Shown: positions 42,736-51,162 of the stretch, piece after piece
How positions within the stretch are numbered: the stretch's first letter is position 1
How the letters are laid out: every line of letters starts with the position of its first letter
Assembly: GCA_964433755.1 (NCBI GenBank)
Contig: CAYSSR010000001.1
Coordinates: forward strand, 372,001-436,000
From: JAUVXJ01 sp964433755
GTDB taxonomy: Bacteria; Chloroflexota; Anaerolineae; UBA7937; B3-Chlor
DNA length: 64,000 nucleotides
Reading direction: 5' to 3'
Made by a program: the position numbers and the translations under genes
Notes under the pieces: model-generated
Database searches by the model: none
What the model was told of the DNA's origin: nothing
Seen by the model: the letters and a program-made list of their open reading frames with translations, nothing else

Positions 42736-42879
42736 TATAGACGGATATTTCCTGGTAGGCACAACAGTCAGTCGGCGCGGTAGAAAGCGGTCGACGAAGG
42801 TGACGGGCCACTTCCAACTAGAAGCCAGCCGAAGCTGGTACCTGTTCCACGTACAAGTGATGCGAGGTGAGGGCCCCAG

Positions 42880-43236
42880 ATGAAGACAGTCTATTTCCGA
42901 GCTGAATTGCTCTTCCCGCACGAAAGCGTGTCTGCTCTCACGGAAGTGGGAAACGGACGGTGGAAGCGTCTCGTGAATCGGGTCGCCGACCTTCCCGAGA
43001 CCGACGAGGACGCACTGGCATTCTCTCTGATGATGATCAGATTGTGTGGCTGCCTCAGGTGCAACCCTGGCAGCTACAAGGCCTCGCTGGGGTGTTCCGC
43101 CTGTGGCAGGCGGATCATCGGCATGAACAAGGAGTCGGACGAGGCTCTGATCGAGTACTATGACCGCGCGAAGGAGGACCTTACGAGGTACCTCCGTACC
43201 GGCGAAGTGATGGTACAGGAAGAGGTCTTGGTCTAG
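42880..43236 (+). CDS. Small Cys-rich protein, unknown
   Basis: 118 residues; GAGG lies about 13 nt before ATG 42880. The middle carries CGCLRC and CSACG (about 57-76), four or five cysteines that could bind zinc or iron-sulfur. The rest is helical and charged (NKESDEALIEYYDRAKEDL at the end). No family was recognised. It has its own strong promoter, a structured leader and a strong terminator, so it is a stand-alone and probably regulated unit. Confidence 0.72.
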   Translation: MKTVYFRAELLFPHESVSALTEVGNGRWKRLVNRVADLPETDEDALAFSLMMIRLCGCLRCNPGSYKASLGCSACGRRIIGMNKESDEALIEYYDRAKEDLTRYLRTGEVMVQEEVLV

Positions 43237-43265
43237 CGGGCGACAGGTAGCCCGTGTGCCAACAG

Positions 43266-43298
43266 AGCCGTCTGCGGCAGCAGACGGCTTTTCTTTTC
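43266..43298 (+). terminator. Rho-independent terminator after the Cys-rich protein gene
   Basis: AGCCGTCTGC (43266-43275) pairs with GCAGACGGCT (43280-43289) over 10 bp with a 4-nt loop, then TTTTCTTTT. Confidence 0.92.
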
Positions 43299-43383
43299 GA
43301 GACGGCCCTCGGCTTTCGAAAACCTGAGGTTGCTGCCGGGACGATGCCAAACGTGGACAGAGCTGAGTGGCGTGCGAGAGGTC

Positions 43384-44457
43384 ATGGGTGAGGTAGCTGC
43401 GGGACAGTGCCAGGTGTGTGGCAAGTCGACTCTGGTGGCGCAAAACCTGGCCGCCTGCGCCGACTGTATTCGTAACTATCCCCAGCGAGTGATGGCCCAC
43501 ATACGCGAGCTGCAGCAAGCGTCGCGAAGCGAGTTTGGCTTGCCGCCGGCGCCTCCGCAAGCGAGAGAGGGGGTCACGTGTCGCCTGTGTGCCAACGAGT
43601 GCCGCATCCCCGAGGGCGGAAGAGGGTTCTGCGGACTACGCACCGACCAGGAGGGGAGGCTGGTGCATCTGGCGGGGACCGCGGCCAGAGGTATCCTGCA
43701 CTGGTATCACGATCCACTGCCCACCAATTGCGTAGCGGCGTGGGTGTGTGAGGGGAGGCGGAAACACGGGTACAACAACCTGGCCGTCTTCTACGGGGCG
43801 TGCACGTTCAACTGCATGTATTGCCAAAACTGGCAGTACAGGAGCATGTCTGCGCAAGACGAGGCCATGTCGGCGGAGGAGCTGGCCGGGGCAGCCGATG
43901 CGCGGACTCTCTGTGTGTGCTACTTCGGTGGCGACCCAGCCGCCCAGATGCTCCACGCCCTTGCGGCCTCTGAGATCTTGTCGAAGCGTGGCGTCAGAAT
44001 CTGCTGGGAAACGAACGGTTCCATGCACCCCAGGCTTCTGGACCGGGCGGTGGAGCTTTCCGTGGAGACCGGTGGCTGCATCAAGTTCGATCTCAAAGCC
44101 TACGACCGGAGTCTGCACACCGCGCTCACGGGCGTGAGCAACGAGCGCACGCTGGACAATTTCGCCAGGGCAGCGCAGAGGATCGGAGAGCGGTCGCAGC
44201 CGCCTGTGTTGATAGCGAGTACGCTGTTGGTGCCGGGCTACGTGGACAGCCGGGAGGTGGGGCAGATAGCGGCTTTCATCGCGTCTCTCGATCGCCACAT
44301 CCCGTACTCGTTGCTGGGCTTCCATCCCCACTTTCTCTTGCCGGATCTCCCCCGCACGTCGGTGGGGCACGCAGACGAGTGCGAGAGAGCTGCCAGAGAG
44401 GCCGGCTTGGTCAACGTCCACATCGGCAACCGGCACCTGTTGTCGCGGGACTACTAG
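43384..44457 (+). CDS. PflA-like radical SAM protein (AmmeMemoRadiSam-type)
   Basis: 357 residues from ATG 43384 (AGAGG just upstream); a TTG at 43330 would add 18. An N-terminal zinc ribbon (CQVC...CADC, 9-28) and a second Cys set (CRLCANEC, FCG, 66-83) precede the radical SAM core. C140, C144 and C147 in CTFNCMYC bind the 4Fe-4S cluster, and YFGGDPAAQML and WETNGSM are core motifs. CANECRIPEGGRGFCGLR is typical of the PflA-related protein of the AmmeMemoRadiSam set. The partners (AMMECR1, Memo) are not in this window. Its reaction is not established. Confidence 0.87.
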   Translation: MGEVAAGQCQVCGKSTLVAQNLAACADCIRNYPQRVMAHIRELQQASRSEFGLPPAPPQAREGVTCRLCANECRIPEGGRGFCGLRTDQEGRLVHLAGTAARGILHWYHDPLPTNCVAAWVCEGRRKHGYNNLAVFYGACTFNCMYCQNWQYRSMSAQDEAMSAEELAGAADARTLCVCYFGGDPAAQMLHALAASEILSKRGVRICWETNGSMHPRLLDRAVELSVETGGCIKFDLKAYDRSLHTALTGVSNERTLDNFARAAQRIGERSQPPVLIASTLLVPGYVDSREVGQIAAFIASLDRHIPYSLLGFHPHFLLPDLPRTSVGHADECERAAREAGLVNVHIGNRHLLSRDY

Positions 44458-44494
44458 CCGCCAGGGAACGCGCCGCAGCGGAGAGGGACAGCAA

Positions 44495-44526
44495 AGAGAG
44501 CCGCCTCTGACCGATGGCGGCTCTCT
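44495..44526. terminator. Bidirectional terminator between convergent genes
   Basis: AGAGAGCCGCC (44495-44505) and GGCGGCTCTCT (44516-44526) form an 11-bp perfect stem with a 10-nt loop. The radical SAM gene ends on one side and the zinc-ribbon gene on the other. T-runs are short on both strands. Confidence 0.65.
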
Positions 44527-44556
44527 GGAAAGGGCATAGGCTGCACCGCGCCAAGC

Positions 44557-44919
44557 CTACTCGTCGACTAGATCCTCCTCGAACAGCGCAACGAAGTCGC
44601 CGTCGAAATCACGCAGGAAGCAGTGCACGTCGAGGACGTCGTCGCTACTGATCGCAGGGAGGCTGTGCACCCGCTCCAGTTCGTCGGGGCCCAGATCGGT
44701 CAGCAACTCTACTTGCTCGTCTTCCTTGACCATCGCCAGGATGATCCCTTGGGTGCCACAGTGATGGCACGAAACCATCAGCATCCAGAGCTCATCCTGC
44801 TGGCCCATGATCGTCACGTCGTTCTCGTCGTAGGGCTCTGAGCAGACGACGCACTTGATGTTCTCTAGAAGCTGCCTGACAAAATCGTACTCAGGCGAGT
44901 CAGGGTCAATCTTCCTCAT
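44557..44919 (-). CDS. Small acidic zinc-ribbon protein, unknown
   Basis: 120 residues from ATG 44919, which lies inside the end of rplI (14-bp overlap), so it is translationally coupled to it. CVVC (about 23-26) and CHHC (about 51-54) form a likely zinc ribbon. The rest is acidic and ends EEDLVDE. No family was recognised. A similar arrangement of a Cys-pair protein after a ribosomal protein gene suggests a ribosome- or RNA-linked role, but that is only inference from position. Confidence 0.75.
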   Translation of the reverse strand: MRKIDPDSPEYDFVRQLLENIKCVVCSEPYDENDVTIMGQQDELWMLMVSCHHCGTQGIILAMVKEDEQVELLTDLGPDELERVHSLPAISSDDVLDVHCFLRDFDGDFVALFEEDLVDE

Positions 44920-45394
44920 CAGCACCTTCTTCCGCCGTCGTTTCCCCGTCCTGTCGAACGACGTCCACCCGGATGGTGGGACTCATGTAGGACAAGAGGC
45001 GGATCGGGACCGTGTAGATGCCGAGCTGGCGGATAGGCTCTTCCAGCTCTATCCTGCGCCGGTCGACTTCGATGCCAGTTTCCTCTTCCAGAGCCCGCGC
45101 GATGTCACCGGTGGTCACCGAACCGTACAGGCGATCCTTCTCTCCGGTCTTGGCGGAGATGGTGAGTGTGATTCCCTCCAGATTACCGGCCAATTCCGTG
45201 GCCTCTGCTTCGAGGGCTTTCTCCCGCCGCGCCTCTACTTGTCGTCTCTGCTCGCGTTGGCTCAACGCCCCGCCGGTGGCGACCACCGCGAGTCCCTTGG
45301 GGATCAGATGGTTGCGCGCGAAGCCCGGAGCAACCTTGCAGAGATCTCCAGCCTTACCCAGTCTGGATACGTCCTGTAGCAGAATAACCTCCAT
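44906..45394 (-). CDS. rplI: 50S ribosomal protein L9
   Basis: 162 residues. The N-terminal signature MEVILLQDVSRLGKAGDLCKV and GFARNHLIPKGLA are diagnostic of bL9. The long connecting helix (QREQRRQVEARREKALEAEA) and C-terminal domain (GSVTTGDIARAL, IRQLGIYTVPIRL) follow. The tail is acidic and slightly longer than usual. It lies in the large subunit, on the L1 side. The promoter is at 45426-45454 and the gene overlaps a zinc-ribbon protein gene downstream. Confidence 0.97.
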   Translation of the reverse strand: MEVILLQDVSRLGKAGDLCKVAPGFARNHLIPKGLAVVATGGALSQREQRRQVEARREKALEAEATELAGNLEGITLTISAKTGEKDRLYGSVTTGDIARALEEETGIEVDRRRIELEEPIRQLGIYTVPIRLLSYMSPTIRVDVVRQDGETTAEEGADEED

Positions 45395-45425
45395 CAGGGC
45401 ACCTCGTTCCTAGTTCGTGGTCTAG

Positions 45426-45454
45426 ATTGTACAACAATGGCCCACAAAGCTCAA
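45426..45454 (-). promoter_or_regulatory. Sigma-70 promoter for rplI
   Basis: On the minus strand: TTGAGC (45454-45449), 17-bp spacer, TACAAT (45431-45426). It is divergent from the GT39 promoter. Confidence 0.6.
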
Positions 45455-45599
45455 GTGCGGAGGAGGCTCATCCGGCATATCAGCCAGAAGCCCACCGCCC
45501 AGGAAAGCGCGGCGCCACTGAGCGACAGGGCAGGCCGGTCGATGACGGCACGGGTGAGAGCGGCCCAGCGAGGGAACAGTGCCCAGCCTTTGCGGTGTA

Positions 45600-45608
45600 T
45601 GCTATAAT
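45600..45608 (+). promoter_or_regulatory. Extended -10 promoter for the first GT39-like gene
   Basis: TGCTATAAT with no good -35 at 17 bp. The ATG at 45625 is only 17 bp after the -10, so the leader would be about 10 nt. Confidence 0.55.
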
Positions 45609-45624
45609 AGCGGGCGGTGTGGAA

Positions 45625-48522
45625 ATGTTTTTGAAACGCTCGAGGGCATGGTCGGTGGCCTCGCGATTTGGAGGCTGGGGAGATGGAAGCGCCATCTGGG
45701 TCACGCTACTGACGATCCTGGCCTTCGTTCTCCGTGTCTGGAGGCTTGACTTCCAACCTCTATGGTGGGACGAGGGCTGGACGGTCTATTTTGCCACCTC
45801 GGCCACGGGGGAGATGATCGCTCGCACGGCGATCGACATCCATCCGCCTTTCTACTACCTCTTGCTTCATTGCTGGATCGCGCTCGCTGGGCCCAGCGCA
45901 GCATCTGTGCGGTTCTTCTCCGTTCTCGTGGGCACTGCGTCGATTCCTCTGCTGTTCGTGGTCGGCCGCCGTCTCTTCGGCCAGAAGGTTGGCTTGATCG
46001 CGGCTCTGGTTTTGGCCGTGGCTCCTTTCCACATCTACTACTCCCAGGAAGCCAGGATGTACGGCCTGGTCACGTTGCTGGTGCTTGTTTCTACCTGGTG
46101 CTTCCTGTCCATCCTGGAGAAGAGAGAGACTCCCCATCGCGATTGGCCCAGGTGGCTGCTCTACGTCGCCGCTACGTCTTTGGCTATGTACACTCAGTAC
46201 TATGCAGCTTTCGTCCCGGTCGCACAGACCCTGTTCGTGCTCCTGCGCTGGCGGCGCCACAAGGGGGTGATTGGCAGGTGGGTGGCGGCGCAGGTCGCTC
46301 TGATGGTGGCTTACCTGCCCTGGTTGGTCTACGCGGGACCGAAGCTGGTGGCGTACGTGGGCAACAAGCTGGTCAAGGAAGGGGACGTTCCCGTAGGTCT
46401 GTACACCTACTTCCAGGAGCATCTCATCGCTTTCTCGGTCGGCCATCTCAGCGCGGCCAGATCCTATCTGCCGTGGTCTGCGGTGGTCTTCGTCGGGCTC
46501 GCACTCCTGGGCGTCGCGGCGGGCCTGTCGTCGTTTCGTCGAGGATCGTCGCACGAGGGGCAGGAACAAGACGCGACGGTGTTCACACTTCTCTACCTGC
46601 TGGTCCCGGTCACCCTCGGCTACGTGATCAACCTGCGTTTCCCGTTCACGTCTCCCGCCATCGAACGTCTGTTCTTGCTGTGCGCCCCGGCATTCTGCTT
46701 GCTGATCGCCACAGGGCTGACCTGGCTGGTGGGCCGTTTCCGTGGGGGCTGGCTGACAGTGTTGGTGGTAGTGGTGTTGAGTGGACTCTCCATCACCGAT
46801 TTCTATACGGTAGAGCGGTACAGTGGGGAGGACTACCGCCCGCTGATACAAAAGGTACAGGCGCTGGCTCGAACCGACGACGTAGTGGTGGCTGTGCACC
46901 CGTGGCAGATAGGATACTTCCGAGCCTACTACGAGGGTGGAATGCCTCTCCTGTACCTGACCCCCAAAGAGGCGACGGACGTGACCAGCGAGCTGTGGGC
47001 GGCGGACAGCGCCCGGATGGCCAGCGATCTGGAGGAGTTGTTGGCCGGGCATAGATTCCTGTGGTTCCCCGCTCACGAAGCTCTAGGAAGGATCCTGGAG
47101 AGTGAGGTGGAGAGCTACCTCTCCCAGCAGCACTACCCGGTTCTGAGCCAGTGGTTCAGCGAGAGCACGCGGCTGCTCTGCTATGTCGCGAACGGGGAGA
47201 TGGACCTGACGGAAGGAGACGCCAACTTCGGGGACCGGCTGAGCTTGCTGTCGTACGGAGTTGCTCCTCTCAGCGCCGAGGCAGCGTGGGGGACCTTGTT
47301 TGTCGATCTGCGCTGGAGGATAGATCAGCCGCTGGACGACACGTACAAGATGGCCCTGCGTTTGGTGGACGAGGCGGGCCAGGTCTGGGCCGCTGAGGAC
47401 AGGGAGCCGTGGGGAGGGTTGCGTCCGTTCCACGAGCAACCCATCGGCAGTGAGCTTTCGGACCGCCAGGCGCTCTTGATTCCGGCGGGCACACCCCCTG
47501 GCCTGTATGAGCTTCGGCTGGGCCTGTCCCGGCTGGAGAACGGCGAATGGCTCGATGTGCTGGGGGAGCGTGGCGATCCCCAGGGCGTGGAGAGTACCCT
47601 CGCGGAGATCGAGGTGCGCGTGCCTGAGGATCCCCCGCCCGAGGAGGCTCTCTTCGTGCAGTATCCCCACGTTGCGGAGTTCGCCGATGGCCTGCGTTCT
47701 CTGGGGTATTCCCTCGGGGGTCAGAGCTTCCAGCCTGGAGACACCTTGCGCATTGGGCTGTTCTGGGAGGCCCGGACAGACCTGCAGAAGGAGTACGATC
47801 TGCTCTTGTCTCTAGAGGACGCTGGGGGAAGGACCTGGGCCAGCGTGGAGGCACCACTGGCCACCCCTGGCTATCCGACCAGCCAGTGGACGGCGGGGGA
47901 GTTGGTGCGCGGCCAGCAGAGTCTGACCATTCCGGCGGGCGCGCCCAACGGGCCTTGTCGACTGGTCCTCGCTCTGTTTGGAGCAAACGACGGGGCGCAG
48001 GTGCCGATGCGCCGGTGGGGTCTGAACTGGGGCGAGAATCTCGTTTTGGGCAGCGTAGAGATCCAGGGCAGGGAGCACCAGACGGAGGCTCCGGAGTCTA
48101 TAGCCTTTCCGATGTCCCTGCAGCTTGGGGACACCATACGCTTGCTGGGTTACGATCTGGACACGCAGGACGTATCCGCGGGAGGGACTCTGCACTTGAC
48201 CCTGTACTGGAAGGCCCTCGCAGAGATGGAGACGTCCTATACCGTGTTCAACCATCTCATCGACGCTGAGAACGGAATCTGGGGCCAGAAGGATGGCATT
48301 CCCGGAGGAGGTACGTTGCCCACCAGCGGTTGGATCGCTGGTGAGTACGTGGTTGACGAATTCGAGATCGTGGTTCAGGCCGACGCGCCGCCTGGTGAGT
48401 ACGTTCTGGAGACAGGGATGTACGACCTGGCGACTATGGCCCGGCTGATTGTCGTCGATGCCGAGGGAGGTGTGATCGGGGACCGTATCCTCCTCGATAC
48501 CACGCCCATTCAGGTACGGTAG
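45625..48522 (+). CDS. GT39-like (ArnT/PMT-type) membrane glycosyltransferase with three C-terminal beta-sandwich modules
   Basis: 965 residues from ATG 45625; an open frame extends further upstream but crosses the promoter and lacks coding character. The first loop LWWDEGWTVYFA has the Asp-Glu pair of GT-C enzymes, and DIHPPFYYLLLHCW the His-Pro-Pro motif of this group. About ten to twelve membrane helices fill residues 25-410. From about 420 the chain is extracytoplasmic. Three related modules follow (about 540-670, 690-810, 837-960) with LGYxL, LFWEA/LYWKA, PTSxW and PPGxYxLxxGxYD. Known: the catalytic part transfers a sugar from polyprenyl phosphate outside the membrane. The module's role is unknown; carbohydrate binding is plausible. 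Confidence 0.88.
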   Translation: MFLKRSRAWSVASRFGGWGDGSAIWVTLLTILAFVLRVWRLDFQPLWWDEGWTVYFATSATGEMIARTAIDIHPPFYYLLLHCWIALAGPSAASVRFFSVLVGTASIPLLFVVGRRLFGQKVGLIAALVLAVAPFHIYYSQEARMYGLVTLLVLVSTWCFLSILEKRETPHRDWPRWLLYVAATSLAMYTQYYAAFVPVAQTLFVLLRWRRHKGVIGRWVAAQVALMVAYLPWLVYAGPKLVAYVGNKLVKEGDVPVGLYTYFQEHLIAFSVGHLSAARSYLPWSAVVFVGLALLGVAAGLSSFRRGSSHEGQEQDATVFTLLYLLVPVTLGYVINLRFPFTSPAIERLFLLCAPAFCLLIATGLTWLVGRFRGGWLTVLVVVVLSGLSITDFYTVERYSGEDYRPLIQKVQALARTDDVVVAVHPWQIGYFRAYYEGGMPLLYLTPKEATDVTSELWAADSARMASDLEELLAGHRFLWFPAHEALGRILESEVESYLSQQHYPVLSQWFSESTRLLCYVANGEMDLTEGDANFGDRLSLLSYGVAPLSAEAAWGTLFVDLRWRIDQPLDDTYKMALRLVDEAGQVWAAEDREPWGGLRPFHEQPIGSELSDRQALLIPAGTPPGLYELRLGLSRLENGEWLDVLGERGDPQGVESTLAEIEVRVPEDPPPEEALFVQYPHVAEFADGLRSLGYSLGGQSFQPGDTLRIGLFWEARTDLQKEYDLLLSLEDAGGRTWASVEAPLATPGYPTSQWTAGELVRGQQSLTIPAGAPNGPCRLVLALFGANDGAQVPMRRWGLNWGENLVLGSVEIQGREHQTEAPESIAFPMSLQLGDTIRLLGYDLDTQDVSAGGTLHLTLYWKALAEMETSYTVFNHLIDAENGIWGQKDGIPGGGTLPTSGWIAGEYVVDEFEIVVQADAPPGEYVLETGMYDLATMARLIVVDAEGGVIGDRILLDTTPIQVR

Positions 48523-48527
48523 GTAGG

Positions 48528-51035
48528 GTGCGCTATGTGGGTCGAGGCGATACGTCTGCTCCGGGCGTCGGTCGGGGAGGTGGACGGTTGAGCCGGGTGC
48601 GGGAGGTGCTGGCAGTCTCTGGCGTGCCCTGGGAGACGGCAGTCCTGGTCGCCATCCTGCTGGTAGCCACCTTCTTCAGAGCTTTCCTCTTCGAGGCCGC
48701 GCCTCCGGGCCTCCAGCACGACGAGATCTTCAAGGCCAACTTCGCGCTGGACATCCTGGACGGGGGCTGGTCGGTATACTTCGACGCGAACGGTGGGGAG
48801 GAGGCGCTCTTTCCATATCTCGCTGCCGTATCCATCTCGCTCTTCGGCGGTAACTTCTTCGCCCTCCGCTTTGTGTCTCTGGTATGTGGCATCCTGAGTA
48901 TCGTTCTCAGCTACCGGTTGGCCAGGGAGTTGTTCGGGAGCCGGGTGGCGGTCCTCACCGCGGCCGCGATGGCGGTCTCCTTCTGGCACGTGTTCGATAG
49001 CCGGGTGGCCTTGCGCCCCATCACGCTGCTCATGATGGGCGCGGCCAGCTTCTATCTCTACTGGCTGGCTCTAAGGACGGGAAGGATCTCCTGCTTCGGT
49101 CTTGCAGGCTTGTTTCTGGGAGTGAGCTTCTACACCTACACCTCTGGCTTCCTGATCCCGGTGACCATCCTGCTCTTTCTGCTTCTCTACCAGCTTCCCT
49201 TTCAGAGGGACCTTCTGCGGCGGAGCTGGAGGGGCATCTTGCTGGTTGTGGTCGTCGCGGTGATCGTCGCTCTTCCTATGCTGCATCACGTGTATACCCA
49301 TCCAACGGCGTCCACCGCTCGCGCCCGCGATCTGAGCGATCACCTCAACCTGTTTCTGGCTGGGGATCCGGGTCCCCTGGTCACTGACGTCCTGAACGTG
49401 TTGGGGATGTTCGGGCTTCGAGGGGATCCCGAGTGGCGGTACAACCTGGCGGGACGCCCCGTGTTTGATCCCATCACGTTCGTGCTCTTCTGTGGGGGAG
49501 TCGTCATCGGTCTGCGCAGGATCCGCAGGCCCGAGTATGTCTTTCTGTTCCTCTGGTTGTGCCTCAACGTGGTGCCAGCGGCCATCACTCGTAATAGCCC
49601 GTCGACGCTTCGGGCCATTGGCTCGCTGACGGCGATCTACGTCCTTCCGGCGCTGGCCCTCGATCTCTCTTTCGATTGGGTGAGTCGCAGGTTTCCCCGC
49701 CGAGGAACGACGGCCCTGGCAGGCGCGGTAGTCGTGCTGCTGTCAGCGAACGGTTTGTGGACCTACCACGACTACTTCGGCGTTTGGGCTCAGAACGCCG
49801 AAGTCCGGGACATCTACCGGGCGGACTTGACCGCCGTGGGGCGATACCTGGAGCAGAGTGCCGCCGGCGAGGTAGTCTGCGTATCTGCGCCATTCGCCGC
49901 AGACCTCGACCAGCAGGTCTTGACCTTCATGATAGGTGAGGAGCGCGCCATCCGGTGGTTCGACGGAGGGCAGGCGCTTGTGCTGCCAGAGAACGGCACC
50001 TCTGGAGATACCGTCTACGTCTTCCCGGCCACGGGCCCGCTGCGCGAGGATCTGGCAGCTCGCTTCTTCTCGCATCTTCCCGTCGCTGAGACCGTTCTCG
50101 ATCCGCGGGGCGAGCCTGTCTTCGTTGCCTATCGCCTCAGCCCGCAGGAGTTGGCGGAATTGCGTGCCGTAGGGCCTGCATACGAGCTCTCAGTGGCGCT
50201 CGAGGACAGGGTGGAGCTGCTGGGATACGATCTGCCCGCCTCTGTGGAGGCAGGCGCCCAGCTTCCCTTGCTGCTGTACTGGCGTGTGTCCCAGCCCATC
50301 AGGCCGGACTTGCTGTACTACTTCTTCGCCCACCTCGTGGACACCCGGCAGTACTCGTGGGACCAGGTCGATAACCTGGGCTATCCGGTGTCCAGTTGGA
50401 TCGAGGGCGACGTGGTCGTTCAAGCCTTCGACCTCGAGGTACCTGTGGACGCGCCCCCCCTCAACTACAAGGTCAACGTGGGTATGTACGACTTGATGAC
50501 AGGGCAGCGCTTGACTCCGATGGTGGAGGGCGCTCCCGTGCCCGGCGGCGTAGTGGCTAGCGATGCGTTCGCCGTCGAGAAGCCGGCCATTCCGCCCGCG
50601 GCCGGCAGTCTGGACATCCCACGGGAGAGGTACGCGGATTTCGAAGACCAGCTTCTTCTGCTGGGCTGTGACCTGGAGACGCTGGCCGCGCGTCACGGCG
50701 AGGCGGTGCAGATCAGCCTGTACTGGCAGGCCCTCGTGGCCCCCGAACGCGACTATGAAATCTCCATCTTGATGACCACTGAGGAAGGGGAGGTCCTGGA
50801 CGAGATACTGCGAGAGCCGGTCGATGGGCTGTATCCCACCAGCCTCTGGTCGAACGGGGAGGTCCTGCGGGACCGGTTCGCGCTCTTCGTGGACGAATCC
50901 ATACCCGAGGGCAGGCACCGGCTGTGGGTTGGGCTATGGGACCCAGTTGCGCAGAGCTATCTTCATTTGTCCGGCTCCGAGGAGGAGCGCGTGAGGGTGG
51001 GCAAGGTATACGTGTCTGATTCCGAGCAGAGTTGA
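48528..51035 (+). CDS. GT39-like membrane glycosyltransferase with two C-terminal beta-sandwich modules
   Basis: 835 residues from GTG 48528 (GGTAGGTAGG just upstream); TTG 48588, with GGGGAGG, is an alternative start. The first loop LQHDEIFKANFALDIL carries the Asp-Glu pair of GT-C enzymes. It is followed by about ten to twelve helices and DSRVALRPITL. Residues about 440 onward are extracytoplasmic. Two modules (about 561-665, 705-830) have VELLGYDL, LLLYWRV/ISLYWQA, and GMYDLMTG/GLWDPVAQ, the same module as in the preceding and 55681 genes. The start is 5 nt after the previous stop, so the two are almost certainly cotranscribed and may act on the same lipid-linked donor. Confidence 0.86.
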   Translation: MRYVGRGDTSAPGVGRGGGRLSRVREVLAVSGVPWETAVLVAILLVATFFRAFLFEAAPPGLQHDEIFKANFALDILDGGWSVYFDANGGEEALFPYLAAVSISLFGGNFFALRFVSLVCGILSIVLSYRLARELFGSRVAVLTAAAMAVSFWHVFDSRVALRPITLLMMGAASFYLYWLALRTGRISCFGLAGLFLGVSFYTYTSGFLIPVTILLFLLLYQLPFQRDLLRRSWRGILLVVVVAVIVALPMLHHVYTHPTASTARARDLSDHLNLFLAGDPGPLVTDVLNVLGMFGLRGDPEWRYNLAGRPVFDPITFVLFCGGVVIGLRRIRRPEYVFLFLWLCLNVVPAAITRNSPSTLRAIGSLTAIYVLPALALDLSFDWVSRRFPRRGTTALAGAVVVLLSANGLWTYHDYFGVWAQNAEVRDIYRADLTAVGRYLEQSAAGEVVCVSAPFAADLDQQVLTFMIGEERAIRWFDGGQALVLPENGTSGDTVYVFPATGPLREDLAARFFSHLPVAETVLDPRGEPVFVAYRLSPQELAELRAVGPAYELSVALEDRVELLGYDLPASVEAGAQLPLLLYWRVSQPIRPDLLYYFFAHLVDTRQYSWDQVDNLGYPVSSWIEGDVVVQAFDLEVPVDAPPLNYKVNVGMYDLMTGQRLTPMVEGAPVPGGVVASDAFAVEKPAIPPAAGSLDIPRERYADFEDQLLLLGCDLETLAARHGEAVQISLYWQALVAPERDYEISILMTTEEGEVLDEILREPVDGLYPTSLWSNGEVLRDRFALFVDESIPEGRHRLWVGLWDPVAQSYLHLSGSEEERVRVGKVYVSDSEQS

Positions 51036-51162
51036 ACTCGCGGGCGGAGGTCGATCGAAGGTGACTTCCTGACCTGCGGGTTAGCCATACCTGGGCGTGG
51101 ACCGGTCGGCGACTCCGGTGGAACACCGTCGTTCTGCCGGGAGGGAGGTGGCGCAGAATCGG

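Larger units (their letters stand above)
42367..42879. other. Intergenic region with inverted repeat, promoter and structured leader
   Basis: About 510 bp between the divergent GH2 and Cys-rich genes. It contains a 9-bp inverted repeat (42582-42605), a strong sigma-70 promoter (42655-42683) and a leader of roughly 190 nt that starts with two hairpins. No gene is supportable here. Confidence 0.65.

Noticed and set aside
42529..43560. 343-codon open frame on the minus strand
   Set aside because: It crosses the promoter, the Cys-rich gene and its terminator; no motif was recognised.
45760..47076. Long open frames on both strands (438 and 430 codons) within the first GT39-like gene
   Set aside because: They are out of frame with the hydrophobic GT-C protein and show no domain or ribosome site.
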